64,000 bases of DNA, from contig CAXHZN010000003.1 of NCBI GenBank assembly GCA_964022365.1, positions 62,001 through 126,000 on the forward strand. Reading direction: 5' to 3'. The number at the start of each line of letters is the position of its first letter. Positions within the stretch are counted from its first letter, which is position 1. Origin of the DNA: CAJXJP01 sp964022365. Lineage in GTDB: Bacteria > Patescibacteriota > Gracilibacteria > BD1-5 > UBA6164. Of this stretch, positions 9,258 to 22,700 are shown piece after piece. The position numbers were made by a program, and so were the translations under genes. The notes beneath the pieces were generated by a model. The model was not told the origin of the DNA and did no database searches. It worked only from the letters and a program-made list of their open reading frames with translations.

Positions 9258-10550
9258 ATGAATACAGCGAAAAATTGGAACTTATTTACGTGGTGAACTG
9301 TTATTTTTATAGCCATAATGCCTTTTTATGTACTTATAAAAGTATTTTTTGAATATAAACTTTGAGTTCCATTTTTTGGATTTTTTATAAAAGAATTACT
9401 TATTGTAGCGCTTGTTATTCTCGCTGCAATTGAATTTATTCGTAAAAAAATAAAACCAAAACTTGATGTATTAGATATATTAGTACTTTCATATTTTGTC
9501 TACTGAATTGGGATTACTCTGGTAAATGGTTTATGAATTTCGCATATTGTACACGGTGGAAGATATGATTTTTTCTTTTTAGGAATATTATTAATTTATA
9601 AACATTCTGCAGAATTTTTACAAGTGACTGCAGAAAAATTAATTAAATATTTTTTAATTTCAGCCAGTGCTTCAATATTTTTATGATTTTTGGTAAAATT
9701 TGTATTTGGTGAAGATAGATTAATTTTCTTTGGTTTTACTGATTATGGAGCTTATTCAACAACACAAACTGCTGTTCCGACGCATCATGGTTTAGAAAGA
9801 TCTGGTATAAAACGTTTTCAATGAATTTTAGAATGACCGAATGCAATGTGATATTTCTTGATAGTTTACACAACATTAATGTTACATATTCAAAAAAATA
9901 AATTCCAATTTCACAACGTATTATTCATAATATTTATGTTTTGGTTAGTACTACTTACCTATTCACGTTCTGCTTTACTTGGTATTTGAGTAGCTTGAGT
10001 GAGTTTATTTTTACTCAATATTAAATATATTTATTATAGAGTAAGAAAATATATTTTACCAATTGTCGCAGGATGTATAATATTTTTTGGTGTTTTATGA
10101 GTGGTATTTCAAGAAAAATTATTTTACGCAGTGGTTCGTCCATGATCTACAGCTGGACATATGGAAAGAATGGAAATTTGAGTTGATAGATTTCTAGAAA
10201 AACCATTTGGTTCAGGATTAGCAACTTCTGGCCCAGCTTTTAGAAGTGTCCATGAAGGTGATATTTCTGTCGAAGATGAAGCATATTATATTCCAGAAAG
10301 CTGGTTTATTCAACAATTAACTGAGTGAGGATTTATATATTTTTCATTATTTATATTAATTTTACTTAATATTTTATGGAGATTATATAAAGATTCTAAA
10401 TTATTAATGGTTTGATTTATTGCTGTATTAGTTATGAATGTTTTCTTACATATTTTTGAATCTACTCATCTAACATATGCTCTATTCTTAATTTTATGAG
10501 TCATGTTTGCAAAACATAATGGTAAATATTTTGTACACCAAAGAAAATAA
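9258..10550 (+). CDS. O-antigen ligase/polymerase-like membrane protein
   Basis: The 430-residue product is almost entirely membrane helices (about 10-12). The Wzy/WaaL family hallmarks are LTYSRSALLGIGVAG in the middle and a large extracytoplasmic loop near the C-terminus with a predicted active region ending ESWFIQQLTEGGFIYFSLF, the counterpart of the family's W-x-x-x-L-x-E-x-G pattern. Such proteins join or polymerise lipid-linked glycans on the outer face of the membrane. Together with the upstream GT4 gene it suggests capsule, O-chain-like or glycoprotein glycan assembly. It cannot be split further into ligase or polymerase from sequence alone. Confidence 0.85.
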
Positions 10551-10628
10551 TTATTAGTAAATAAATAATTATTAATGCAAATATTTTTTTGAAAAAAATT
10601 TGCTCTAAAAAAATCTATGATTACACTG

Positions 10629-10660
10629 AAGTGGTAAATTTATTTTTAACCACTTTTTTT
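10629..10660 (+). terminator. Terminator after O-antigen ligase-like gene
   Basis: AAGTGGT pairs with ACCACTT, followed by T5. It lies just before the ATG of the next gene. Confidence 0.6.
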
Positions 10661-10662
10661 AT

Positions 10663-13329
10663 ATGAATATTTTGAAAAAAATAATTTGTAGTATATCTAT
10701 TTTTACTCTTTTAATAAGCCAAAGTTTAACAGCTTTTGGATTTAGTGAAAAAGAGTATTTAGCAAAAGAAAAAATAATGTCTCGTTCGGCTTTACATAAA
10801 GTTATAAAATGAAGAAGTTATTCTAAATCTATAGATACTATCGTACAAGAACTCAAAGATGATGAAACAAAAATCAAACAGGTTGAACAAAAAGTTGAAA
10901 ATATTATTGCTTCAATAGAGCAAAAAAATAGTATTTCGGCTAAAGAACAAAAAACGCTTGTTTTATTAGACTATTTACATGCATCACTTGAGTATCAAAT
11001 ATTTTTATCTGCAGAAAAAAAATTAGATGCCATTGATACAAAAATTGATAATATTATTAATGAAGTAAAAAATTCTGATATTTCACAAAGTGAAAAACAA
11101 GAAGTTGAAGATATTTTTGTAGATATTCAAAAATCTACTCTCGAAGATTTTCAGTTACTCTACTGAGAAATGGAAGAATATGTTGAATATCAATCAAACT
11201 ATGAAGCAAAATGAGATGTAAATATTGATTACGATATTGATAATGAAGTAATTGGAAAATATTTTGGAGAATTAGATTTAGAAAATTATTCAATCAAAAA
11301 TTCATTTTTAGATTCAAAAATTACATGAGAGTTAGAAGCTATTTTTAATTCTATTGAAAAATGAGATACTCAAGCTATAAAAGAACAAATCTCAACTTCA
11401 ATTGACTTGATTCAAAAAGATGGTTGATTTTATGCACTTTTAGAAGACTTAGAAATCACAACTTCTCAAGAAAACGAAATGATTGAAGCATTTGTACAAA
11501 GAGCAAAATCATTAGCACAAGAAAATAAATATCTTGAAATCTCAGATCCTCAAACACAACAAGTTTATGAAATGTTATGAAATATTAACAGTCAAAAAGT
11601 TTTTGCTGATTTAGAAAAATCTGCAGAAAAATCACTATTTACTAGTTATAAAAAAATTGATAATACACATTTTATAATTCCAACAAAATATGCTTGTGAT
11701 TCTATAAAATCACTTTCTGGAGTATTTGATCCATTTGCTGGAAAAACTTGTAGTGAATCTCAATATGATGATCTATTAAAAGGCTTTTTAGCAATTTGAG
11801 AATTAACACTCAAAATTGAAGACACAAATACTTTAGCATTAGAAGCTTTTGAATTTGAAGGTATAGAAACATTTGAAATGAATATTGAGTTTGATAATCA
11901 AGAAATTGTTTCAGCAAATCTATTACTCGAACCAAATCAAGAAGAATATCCTTGAGATACAATCAGTTTAGAATACGAAAAAAATAATTATTTAAATGCT
12001 GTTTTTAGTGTAAAAGATTTAAATTTTAATGCAGAATTTAACTCTACTCTCGACAGAAAAAATGATTTTGAAACTATAGATTTTAATGCAAAATCTTCAT
12101 GAGAATATGAAATTATTTCTAGTAATTTTACTCTCAATAATAGAAAATTTTCAGGAAATTTCAGTGTACAAGAAATTTCAGATACATATGATGACAACTG
12201 GGAAATCATAGGAAAAGAAGTAAAATGAGAATTTAAAATGAATATTCAATGAGAAATGGATTATTCAAATGATTTAGAATCTATGAATTGAGATTTTTCA
12301 TACACTTATGAACAAAATGAAATCTTAGGAGGTGATTTTATATTTGACCTTCCACAAATTGCTTTAAATATTGACGTATATGAAGAATATTCAGATACAA
12401 CATTTACACTCAATTTTGATAGTAAATATAATTCAGATGACCACTATTTTTATGAAATGGACTTAGATTCAAAACTTACTACTCAACCATATGATTACGA
12501 TTACCAAACATGGGAAAGAATTAATTATGGTGATATAGTTACACTTTTTGAAACACAATATGAAATTTCAAATGGTAATATAAATGGACAAATGTTTATC
12601 AAAAATATGGACGAAGAATTAATGCTTCAAGTAGAAACAAACGGAAAATATTCTGGAAAAACTGGAGATATTAAAAATGTTTTCACATTAAATGAATCTC
12701 TTAATATTAATTCTCAAATAAAAAAATCAAGAAATAGTAGCAGAATAAATAATGTCAGAGCAGTACAAGCTGCTTTAGAACAATCATATCAAGATAATGC
12801 ACAATACCCAAGTTATGAAGAATTTGAAGAAAAAACTTCTATGTATTTACATACTCTACCAAAAGATGAATTTTCAGGAAAAATAATTGATGGATGTAAA
12901 TATGGAATAAAATACGAAGTAGCTGATGATCAAAATGATATTGAAAATCAAATTTATAGTGTTTCTACTTGTTTAGAAAAAGTTGGTTCTTGGGAAGATA
13001 AATTAACTCAAGATGACTGAATAGATGATGATAGATATGAAGTTTGAGCTGGATTAAGCCTATTAAAAAATGAAGGTATTTTTATTCATAATATCAACAA
13101 TTGGGAAAATTATGATAATTCTCTCAACGATGGAACACCAGTTATAAATTATGATGTAATCTTTGATTATACAAATAATAAAACTGATATAAAAATGTTT
13201 TTAGAAGTATTTTTATGAGAATCAAAAGCAGCAGAAATAAATTTTGAAAATACAGGAACTATTAAATATGCTCCTCAAGATATTCAAAAACCAGAAAAAA
13301 TTGCTCCATTAAATGAATTATTATATTAA
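10663..13329 (+). CDS. Large exported protein with pseudopilin-like C-terminal segment
   Basis: This 888-residue protein of unknown function starts with a signal peptide (MNILKKIICSISIFTLLISQ, cleavage near TAFG). Residues about 30-260 are Lys/Glu/Gln-rich and likely helical. The middle, about 300-690, is acidic and rich in alternating polar and aromatic residues, suggesting repeated beta structure. Near residue 700 the segment RINNVRAVQAALEQSYQDNA then QYPSYEEF resembles the globular part of type II secretion pseudopilins, where an R-x-x-D-V-x-x-I-x-x-A-L-x-x-Y-Y-x-D-N-x-x-Y-P pattern is common, but the hydrophobic pilin helix is absent. Many glycines are UGA. It ends just before a strong terminator. 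It is probably displayed on the surface or lipid-free in the envelope. Confidence 0.8.
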
Positions 13330-13330
13330 A

Positions 13331-13359
13331 AAATATGAGCCGAGGCTCATATTTTTTTC
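13331..13359 (+). terminator. Terminator after the 888-residue protein
   Basis: AAATATGAGCC pairs with GGCTCATATTT around a 2-base loop, followed by T7. Confidence 0.85.
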
Positions 13360-13416
13360 TTGCTAATTTTTTAATATATTGTAATATATATTTATATAAT
13401 TTTTAAAATACATTCT

Positions 13417-13752
13417 ATGAAAAAAATAATTATAACATTATTTCTCATTTTTGGAATATTATTCACCTCTCAAAGTTATGCTGAGAGTATTGATCAAAAT
13501 GCATTAGAAAAAGAACTAGTAGTAACTCGTTATGAAGTTTTAGTATTTTATGGAAATAATATTCATACAAAAATTGATAAAATATTTATCAATGCATTAC
13601 TCAAAAAAGATAGAGAAACTTTACAAAATCTCTATTCTCTCACAGCCAAATACATGGAAAATAAAAATCAAGATTATCTAAGTAAAAAAGATATTTTGGT
13701 AAAATATCTTTTAGTTCGTAGTTATTATGAATTAAACTACAGAATGAAATAA
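13417..13752 (+). CDS. Small exported protein
   Basis: The product is 111 residues with a clear signal peptide (MKKIIITLFLIFGILFTSQS, cleavage after YA). The mature part of about 90 residues is predicted helical, with many Lys, Glu, Leu and Tyr, and lacks cysteines and glycine-rich turns. There is no UGA. I do not recognise a family. It has its own terminator upstream and downstream, so it is likely transcribed alone. It sits between the 888-residue exported protein and the convergent giant surface-protein gene, suggesting an envelope role. Confidence 0.7.
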   Translation: MKKIIITLFLIFGILFTSQSYAESIDQNALEKELVVTRYEVLVFYGNNIHTKIDKIFINALLKKDRETLQNLYSLTAKYMENKNQDYLSKKDILVKYLLVRSYYELNYRMK

Positions 13753-13753
13753 T

Positions 13754-13795
13754 AAAAAAAAGTTTCCCGGGAATATTCCCGGGAAACTTTTTTTT
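13754..13795. terminator. Perfect bidirectional terminator
   Basis: AAAAGTTTCCCGGGAA and TTCCCGGGAAACTTTT form a perfect GC-cored hairpin with A8 and T8 flanks. It separates the plus-strand small exported protein from the minus-strand giant gene and can serve both. Confidence 0.92.
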
Positions 13796-16700
13796 ATTCT
13801 ATAATATATCATCCATTTAATGCGTAGATTAGCTCAGCAATATTTATATTATTACGAGCGTCAACTAAACGAATTTTAATAAAATTTTCATAACTATCGT
13901 ATTCTAATACATAATTACTGTTAAGTGTTTGGATTCTACCATCTGGGAAAACAACAAACAATGGTTGTTTTTGTTCATCAGAAGAATCATAAATCACTAA
14001 TGATCCTGGATTATAGTCCAAAGTATTTGGAATAAGTTGGTAACTATATTTTGCTGTATTTAAAAATTTTACTCAGATATTTCCATCTGATACATTTGTA
14101 AAATTTTCAACTATTTCAATATCAGCATTTTTCATTTCTAGATATTGATAATAAAGCGTTTGACCATTTTTTATTATTTCTATTTTTGGATAATAATTAT
14201 CATTTTGACTATCATTTGATGAAAGAACTTTAATGCTCGCAGAAAAATCTTTTTTCTCAATCAAACCAGTTATTTCATTAATAAATGCTATCAAAGTATT
14301 TCCATACATAACTTCTAATCAAGAAGTCTGATTTCATAAATCTAGATTATAATTTCATACATCCGTCCAAGCAAATTCTTGTCCATCGAGTCATTCTAAT
14401 TTAGAAACTTCTCACGATCTATAACGATAAAAACTTACTGGTTGTTGAGATAAATCTTCATCGATTTGACCATAAATAGATTTTCTATCCACTCACTGAA
14501 TTTCTGGATTAGGTGCATAAACTTCAAACGGAATCATATAATTCGAAACATTTCCATTTACATCAGTAAATTCAAAAGAAATATCTCTACTAAAAAGTGT
14601 ATCATATGGTCAAAATACTACCTTGAGTGTTTCATTTGTATGAATTATTTTATAGTCTGGAATAATTTCATTTGTATTTTCATCCTCAGGATTCATATCT
14701 ATTACAATATCCTTTATTCCGGCTAATCAACTATCTTCGTATACTAAATCTGTGAGATCTACTATTCTGGATTGATATACAGGAATTTTTAATTCTCACA
14801 TATAAAACACCGGAGCATAACTATCTGCTTGAATTTGTGGTGATAATACAATTTGATTCGAAGCACTAGAAAATATTGATTCCTTAAATGTTTGAATATA
14901 AGCATATTTAAAATCATTTTTTGTACTCAAAGTAATAGCAAAATCAGTTTGTGAATTTCATAAATCATATAACCAATATTCATCGATGAAATTAAAATTA
15001 ACTAAAGCTTGAGTTCAATCAAAATATTGAATATCAATATACGTATTTCCTCTTGGTGGAGTAATATTTTTTCATACATAATTCATATATGCTCCATCAA
15101 ATATTGGAAGTCATCTGTACCCTCTAATCTCTTCTGATTTAAGAGTTATATTATATCTTCATTGAATATATGCTGCTTGTGTGATTTCAACAATTTTTAT
15201 TGATTCTTTTAAAACAATATGAGAATGTTTAGGAATAAATAAATTTTGTATTTCATTGTTATTTTCAGTCACATATCAAATACGTGAAGTACTATCTCAA
15301 GCATAAATTTTAGTAGCTTTTGAAAGAGAAACAACATTTCCATTTTTAATATCATCTTTGATATTTTTCATTTCTTTTGTTGTTAGTTCAATGTATTTTA
15401 AGTGTCCGAGGTTTTTTATAACAGCAAGATTTTTATGAGTACTAAATATTTCATTTTCAACTTCTAGCGTTTGAGAATCTATATTACTAAAAGCATCTAC
15501 TATTGCATCTGTTGAATCTGATCTATCAATTTTATTATTTAGAGTCATTCTGTAATTTAATATACCTGCTTGAGTTGAAGCATCAAATTTTGCATTTATT
15601 TTGTTACTATCAATGTTTCATTCTCTAAAATTTTCTACAGCTCAATAATATATATCAGAGTTATAAAATACATTACTTGAAGATCAAATAGTGAGTACTT
15701 CATAATCTTTAGAAATATTTTTTTGTGTTGATAAATTTTCTTTGAGATATATTTTTCATCTATATTCAATTATATAATCGTCATCTCCATCATTGTCAAA
15801 ATCATTTGTTTTAATGATTTCATTTCCATCAAGTTCATCTTTATAATCAAATAAATTATAAGAATAACTTTTATCTTGATGCTCTTGGACTGCATATAAT
15901 CCTTTATATTCATATCTATACTCGCTTTGAGTTTGTGCATAACACTTATTCGATGCAGAAGCTGAAGCTCAACCTGCATTTTGGTTTGCAAACATTGGTG
16001 TTTCATTGAGATATTGACTATAAGCTTGCAGAGGAGTTGAAACTCTTTTCGTGAGTTGTTCACCAGATTTTTTAAGTTCTTCAACTTTTGGATCCGGTTT
16101 ATTATCAGTTAACTCTACAACAGAATCATAAAATTTTTGGTTAAATTTTTCTAATTGTTGATTATAAACATCTACTTGTGAATTATTTTTTTCTGAAACT
16201 TTTTGAATAAATGAAGGTTTTAGATGTTCATCTAAATTTTTCATAAATTCTTTATTTCTCAAAATTTCTGTATGTAAAATATTTTCTAAAGTATCAAATT
16301 TTTCAAAATTATTTTTTTGTAGATCTGCAATAAATACATCTTCAGCTTCATAATTATATTCAAAAACTTCATCCCAGAGATTTTTAAACTCTCCATATTT
16401 TGGATGTGCTGCAAACGTTTCTCAACTTAAAGAATTTGCAACTAATTGTTTAAATTCTCCATTACTTACCGTTACTTCTTTTTGCGTATCTAAATAATTT
16501 ACTCATTGAGAAATACCTCCGGCAATATAACTAACAAAATTATAGATATTTTTATTATCTAAACCAACTTGTCATTCTACTCCATCAGATCAGACATTTA
16601 TTTCTACTTGAGCTGGTATGTTTCTAAAATCTAAATCATTCACTCCTAGATTCAGTATTTGTGTGAAATCATTACTAAAAGTAGTCAGTGGCATAGTCAC

Positions 16701-19700
16701 TTGACGAGCAAGTTGAGTAACAAAATCTGTTTCAAACTCTAAATTCACATAACTTGTTACTTCAATAGCATCCACAAATGGAAATGAAAATTGAGGAAGT
16801 GAAATATCCAAGAAATCCATTGGAAGATATCATTGTCTTTCTGTAAGAAAAGCAATTTGATCCCCTGCTCTCCATTCTGGAACAAATGGCGAAGTTTTTA
16901 AAATACACATAGCTTTTGTAATCGCTTTTAGTATTTCTAATATTCCTTCGAGTTGAGCAAACATTTTAGGCAGAGTTGGTGGTGGTGGTAAATTTGGTAA
17001 TTCCACTGTTGGTAACCCTGGTAAGTCTGGTAATTCTGGAATTGTAATTCTCGGTAAAACTGGCAGTTCTGGTAAATTTATAGCTAGATTTGGAGTATCT
17101 GGAAGATATAAATTTGGTAAATTTGGCAGAACCATAGGACGAGTTCCAAAACTAAACTCTGGAAGAGAAATAGTAAGTCATGCACGAATATTATGTAAAT
17201 CAATAATAATATCTGGCCATTTAGGAAATTGAATCACTGGAATATCTGGAATCACGGCAGAAATTAATTTCCAAATAAATGTCATCAAATCTCATCTTTC
17301 ATTTTTACATTCATGACACTGCGCTTCATAATCTACAAATACATCTATAAGTAATTGCCAAGATTTTAGTATAGCTTTTATAAGAATATATAATTCTACC
17401 CAAGCTTTAAATCTTTCTCCATTTCTTCCAATCCATCAACCTAAAATTTCTGAAATAGCTTCTACATTACAAAGAATTTGTTCTAAATAATCTTCTTTTT
17501 TTCTCACTAAGTTTCCTAAATCTTTTGGAAGTGATTTATATGATTCTATAACTTCTAAATTTTGTTCGAGTGATCAAATCAATGATTCAACTCTCACTAC
17601 ATAATTATTAGCAATATCATTTTCTTCTTCACATTTTGTATTTCAAGGATCACAAGCCATTCAAAATGACCATGCTTTTTTAGCTCTATCAAGTTCTGCT
17701 GACCGTTGATCAACAGTAGCTCACCATTTTTCTTTCGTAGCATCTAATTCAGTTCCCGAAATCCAAGGTACATCAATGGAAATATTTTCTTGTTCTAATT
17801 TAACTAACGGAATATTTGCTAAAAATGTATAAGCTTCTTTGATTCCAGAATTTGCAGAATTAATATTTTCAGATCATACTAAACGAGATAAATTTTCATC
17901 AGCAGAAATAATATCATTCATATCTTCAGATTTCGCTTCTCCAAAGTCTAATACTCAAGAAAAGTCTGGAAGTATAATAAATACCGTCGGAAAATCTGTG
18001 AGTTTCGTAACAATTTCTTCTATTTGACGAGTCACCCATCACATAAGGAAATCAGGAAATGCTGATATTCTTCTATTTTTTACTTGAATAATATCTTCAA
18101 AATTTCAAGATTTCATTGAAGAAAAATCTACACTCACCTCTAATTGATCATCAAGAGATTGTCCTCAAATTTCTATAAGTGGTCTATTAAACGCACTTGA
18201 AGAATTTAATGAGTTTGGTTGAGATAATTGAGTAAAAGATTTTTTGAATAGTTCTTCAAATTTTTGTGATTTTACTCATGTTTTTTGATAGTTCATATAT
18301 TCTTTTACCAATTCTTCATCCAGTTCTAACACTTGATTTTCATTTGAACCACAATTTGCATTAAATATTTGCGTTCATCCTGTATTTCATTGAGAAAATC
18401 ATACAGATGATGGATCTCAATTAGAACCATCACTCGAACAACTTGCTAATGGCATAGCTGTAACAATACAATTTCATCCTGGCATAAGTGGATGTAATCA
18501 TGGCATATTTGAATATCCTGCCACTCTTGCTGGTCACCCAAAACATGCAGCAACTCACATTCATCATGTTAATGTAGGAGTTACAAATAAACGGAAAAAA
18601 TTTGATGGACTATCAATTCATAATTGACCTCAGGCTCATTGACCAGAACATCATTCACTTAATGGACTTATTGGCCAAACAGCTGGTCCACATATTGGAC
18701 CATACTGCATCCATGTTAAAGCAGAAAATATAGGAAGTCATTCATCTATTTTTAATCCATCTCATATTGGTGAACCAAATAAAGTAGGATCTCAACCTGG
18801 AGCTAAAGGAGCCCAATTAAGTGGAGTTGCAATACAACCTCCTCAACCAAAACCACAACTGAGTCATTGAATGATATTATCTACTCATGTGACCACATGA
18901 TCAATATTTTCATTAATTTCACTTAAATTTGATAATAAATCTTTATCTGAGTTTGTATCATCTTCATAATCTGGAACACCATCATTGTCACTATCTTTTT
19001 GAATATTTTCTAAAGCTTCTTTTGAATAATCTTCTATTGCTTGATTATTTCAAGAAGATAATTCTTCGATATAGTCAGGTATACCATTTCCATCTGAATC
19101 AGTAGGTGTATTTACTTCTTCAGGAAGTTCAATTTTTTCTTCATCACAAGAAGGTATTTTTTCTTGAGCTTTTGAATAATATCTATCTTCTCAAAATTCT
19201 ACACAATCATTTCTTGTAATTAAACCTGCATCTTTTGTTTCACAAGAATAAAACGCTTGAACTGATTGAGAACAACTTTGATTACTTGGTTTATAAATTA
19301 TATCTCAAAAATTATCATCTATAACACCATCAACATCTGTTTCATAATATCATAATTCTAGAGTTCATAAATTTATTTCAGGAACTCATAAAGTAGCAGA
19401 AATATTTAATATTTCTCAATTTTTTAATTCTGGAGCATGTATCATAAAATCAAACCCAGGAGTATCAAAACTCACATTTGCTTGAGGATTAGATATTTCT
19501 AATGTTGAACTATCAAACATAAATGGATTTAATATACTTTCAACATAAGTAAATCCTGATAAATTTTTTCCAGAATTGTTTGTTATAGTAACATCAAAAT
19601 TTAATGTAGAATTATAAATAGAGCCGTTATAATTTTTTATTACATCAACTCACACAGATTGAGCATATTCACTACGAATAAAATTTGTAGTTGAACTTTG

Positions 19701-22700
19701 TTTTGTCGTTTCTGGATACGAAAGATATACATCTCTTTCTCAAATAAGTTGTTCTAAAGAACCTTTTGCTCATCACGTATCTACTTGGTCATTTTCAAAT
19801 ACAGAATCAATAATTCATTGTGAACCTCACGCTCAAGCTCATTTTTGATAGGCTACAGGTGTATAGATAAGATTTGTTAAACCACTTGTATTTACCTTTT
19901 CACCTGGTTTATTTGCAAGTTCATCAACATTTTGTTTAATCGCATCCATAAATTCTTCAGATTCTAATATGAAATCTGACATATCACCTGTCTCTTGAGG
20001 CGCTGGTAATCATTCAAAATATAAAGCACCGTTATCACTACGAGTTGAATTTGTAATATCAGGTAATTCTACTTGAGCAATTATTTTTTTATCAAAAACT
20101 GGTAAATTATCATTATAACTCAGCAACCAACCATTAGAAGGCTTTTTTGTTATTTCAAAATTATTATCTCCATCAATTACAAAAATATTATTTAAATTTT
20201 CTGTTTGTTCTAATTCATAAATTTTATCATGTTGAGTAATGATAGTATCAAAATGATATACTCATTTAGTTACATAAATATTTTTATAGTAAATTTCAAA
20301 CTCTAAACCATTTGTAGAGCTATCATTTATTATTTTAAACGTTGTATTATGGCTTTTAGTAAATTGAGCATTTTCATCTATTCAAAAAATAATTGAATCA
20401 TTTGAATAAATATTTATTTCATTATCTGTTTGTTTTGATGAAAATTCATCTGTAAGATTTTCTAAACCGAAATATGTAGAATTATTGAAACTACAGCTAT
20501 TTAATGAACTGCAAAATCCTAGATTTATTTTTTGTCCAGCCGTAGGATAAATACTTCAAACATCATATTTTACTTCATCAAATTTAGGAGTTATAATTAA
20601 TTTATTTTCTACAACTGATAATTGTGCTTGTATATTTTCGTCTACAATATCAATTCCTCAATTTTTTGAAAATCATAATAATTCTTTTGATTGAGCTACT
20701 CACCCGTAATAGATAATAATTTTTCATAATTTATCCAATATAATAATATCATCAAAATTATCATTATCCATATCCATTACTTTTATTTCTTGTACTCCAT
20801 CAAGTTTTCCAAATTGTAACAATAAACTACCTCGTTGGAAGTCTCATTGAACATTGGATAACATAAAAGGTTCCCCTTGATCATTTACAAAAAATATATC
20901 ATCATATCAATCACCTCAAAAATCTCCTGCAACAACATGTTGTGGATTTCAAAGATCAAAAATATTTCAAATACTTCCTCTGTTAAAAGAAATGTTTTTC
21001 GAATTTCATATATTTTCTAAAACATTCATATATTTATCACGACCAATAATTAAAACATCAGTTTTATCATCATTGTTGTAATCAAATAATTGAAAATGTT
21101 CCATATTTGGATCATCTGAAATTAATTTCCCAATAGTAGAGTCATAATCACGCATTACATCATCTGGAGCTTTAGGTAATTCTCTTTGAATTTTTTTGAG
21201 TTGTAAAACTGGATCTCATAGATTTACAACTCAGAGAGATTGATACGGTTTTGATGAATTTCAAACTGATTCACCAGCTGCAAAACTTAATAAAGTTTTA
21301 TTTGATCATCCCCAACCGATTCAAGTTTCTTCATGAAAACTTTCATATCATTGGAAACCTCCATCTCACATAGAACTTCATCATCTTTTACTTTCAAATG
21401 GATCGTTATAATAAATTACTTTATTATAATTTCTATCTCAGTATTCATTACGTGCTGCATATAATTCATCTGATAATTCTATCAATATATTATTTTGAAT
21501 ATCATCAACTCTTGATTGACTCATACGTGTTGTGATTACTTTAGAATCTTTAAATACGTAAGCAAATGAACCTAAAATTCATTGAGTAGATGTTATATTT
21601 ACATGTAAATATTTTTGTCCATTATCGACAATATCAAAATATATTCATGGTGAAGATTGCATAACTCCATTTTCATCAACCTGGAATATTTTTTCTCCAT
21701 ATTTATTTTCTAAAAATAATGATGTATTATCTTTAAAAACTTCTATTTCATTATTTTGTGACTGCAATATAATAGAGTTTTCTTCTTGATCTAAACAAGT
21801 AGAAAAATCTCAATTAGTTGCATTACATAAAAATAATTCTGCTGTATCAATAAAGTTTGGAGTTATTTTTGCTATATAATCTCACATAGCAACATTTCTC
21901 ACATTTATAATAAATTTTCCAGATTCAATTTCTGGTGATAAAACAATATCAGTAGATAAATCTTGTTGATCAGAAACATTTCTTACAGATCAACCATGTT
22001 CAACTTTAACTACATCTGAGTATCAAATTGGACTATTTAATAATCCAGTTACAGCAAGTGAACGATTATCTCTGTTAAATAATAAATCTTTTGCGAGATA
22101 ATTTTTTTGTGTGATATCAGCATATGAAGATCATAGAAGTGTAGTATATAATGCATTATATTCACCATTTGAAATACTTTCACCATTCCAATGAAAATAA
22201 GTTTGAATCATACCAGCAGCTTCCATATCTCAGTACGAAACTTTATAATACGCTATTCAAGGTGTAGAAGAAGTTTCTGGTTCTAATAGTGCAATCCCTT
22301 CTGTAATTTGAGCATTACTTGGAGATAGAAATTTTTGAAAATCTTCAGCTACTTCCATGTTCACATTTCCAGAATTGAGACTATAGGCAATATTTCAAAA
22401 TTCATCTTTGATAAAAGCTTGTATTTGTGTTGCTTGTCAGTTTGCCTCTATTCATTCACCTGATGATCCTAATTGTAAATATTTTGGTTCTTCGTGTAAA
22501 ATTTCTACTTCGTCCGTAAATATTGTTTTTAATCATTCAATTTGAATTTCAATAGGAACACTTTTATTTGCCAATGTAGAAGTAACTAAATCAATAGAAG
22601 CTTTCCCATTTACAATATCAAAATAAGGTTGAGATGTTGTAGCATAAATATCTGAAATATTGAAATACACACGAGAATTAAAGTTTTCAAACGCACTTGA

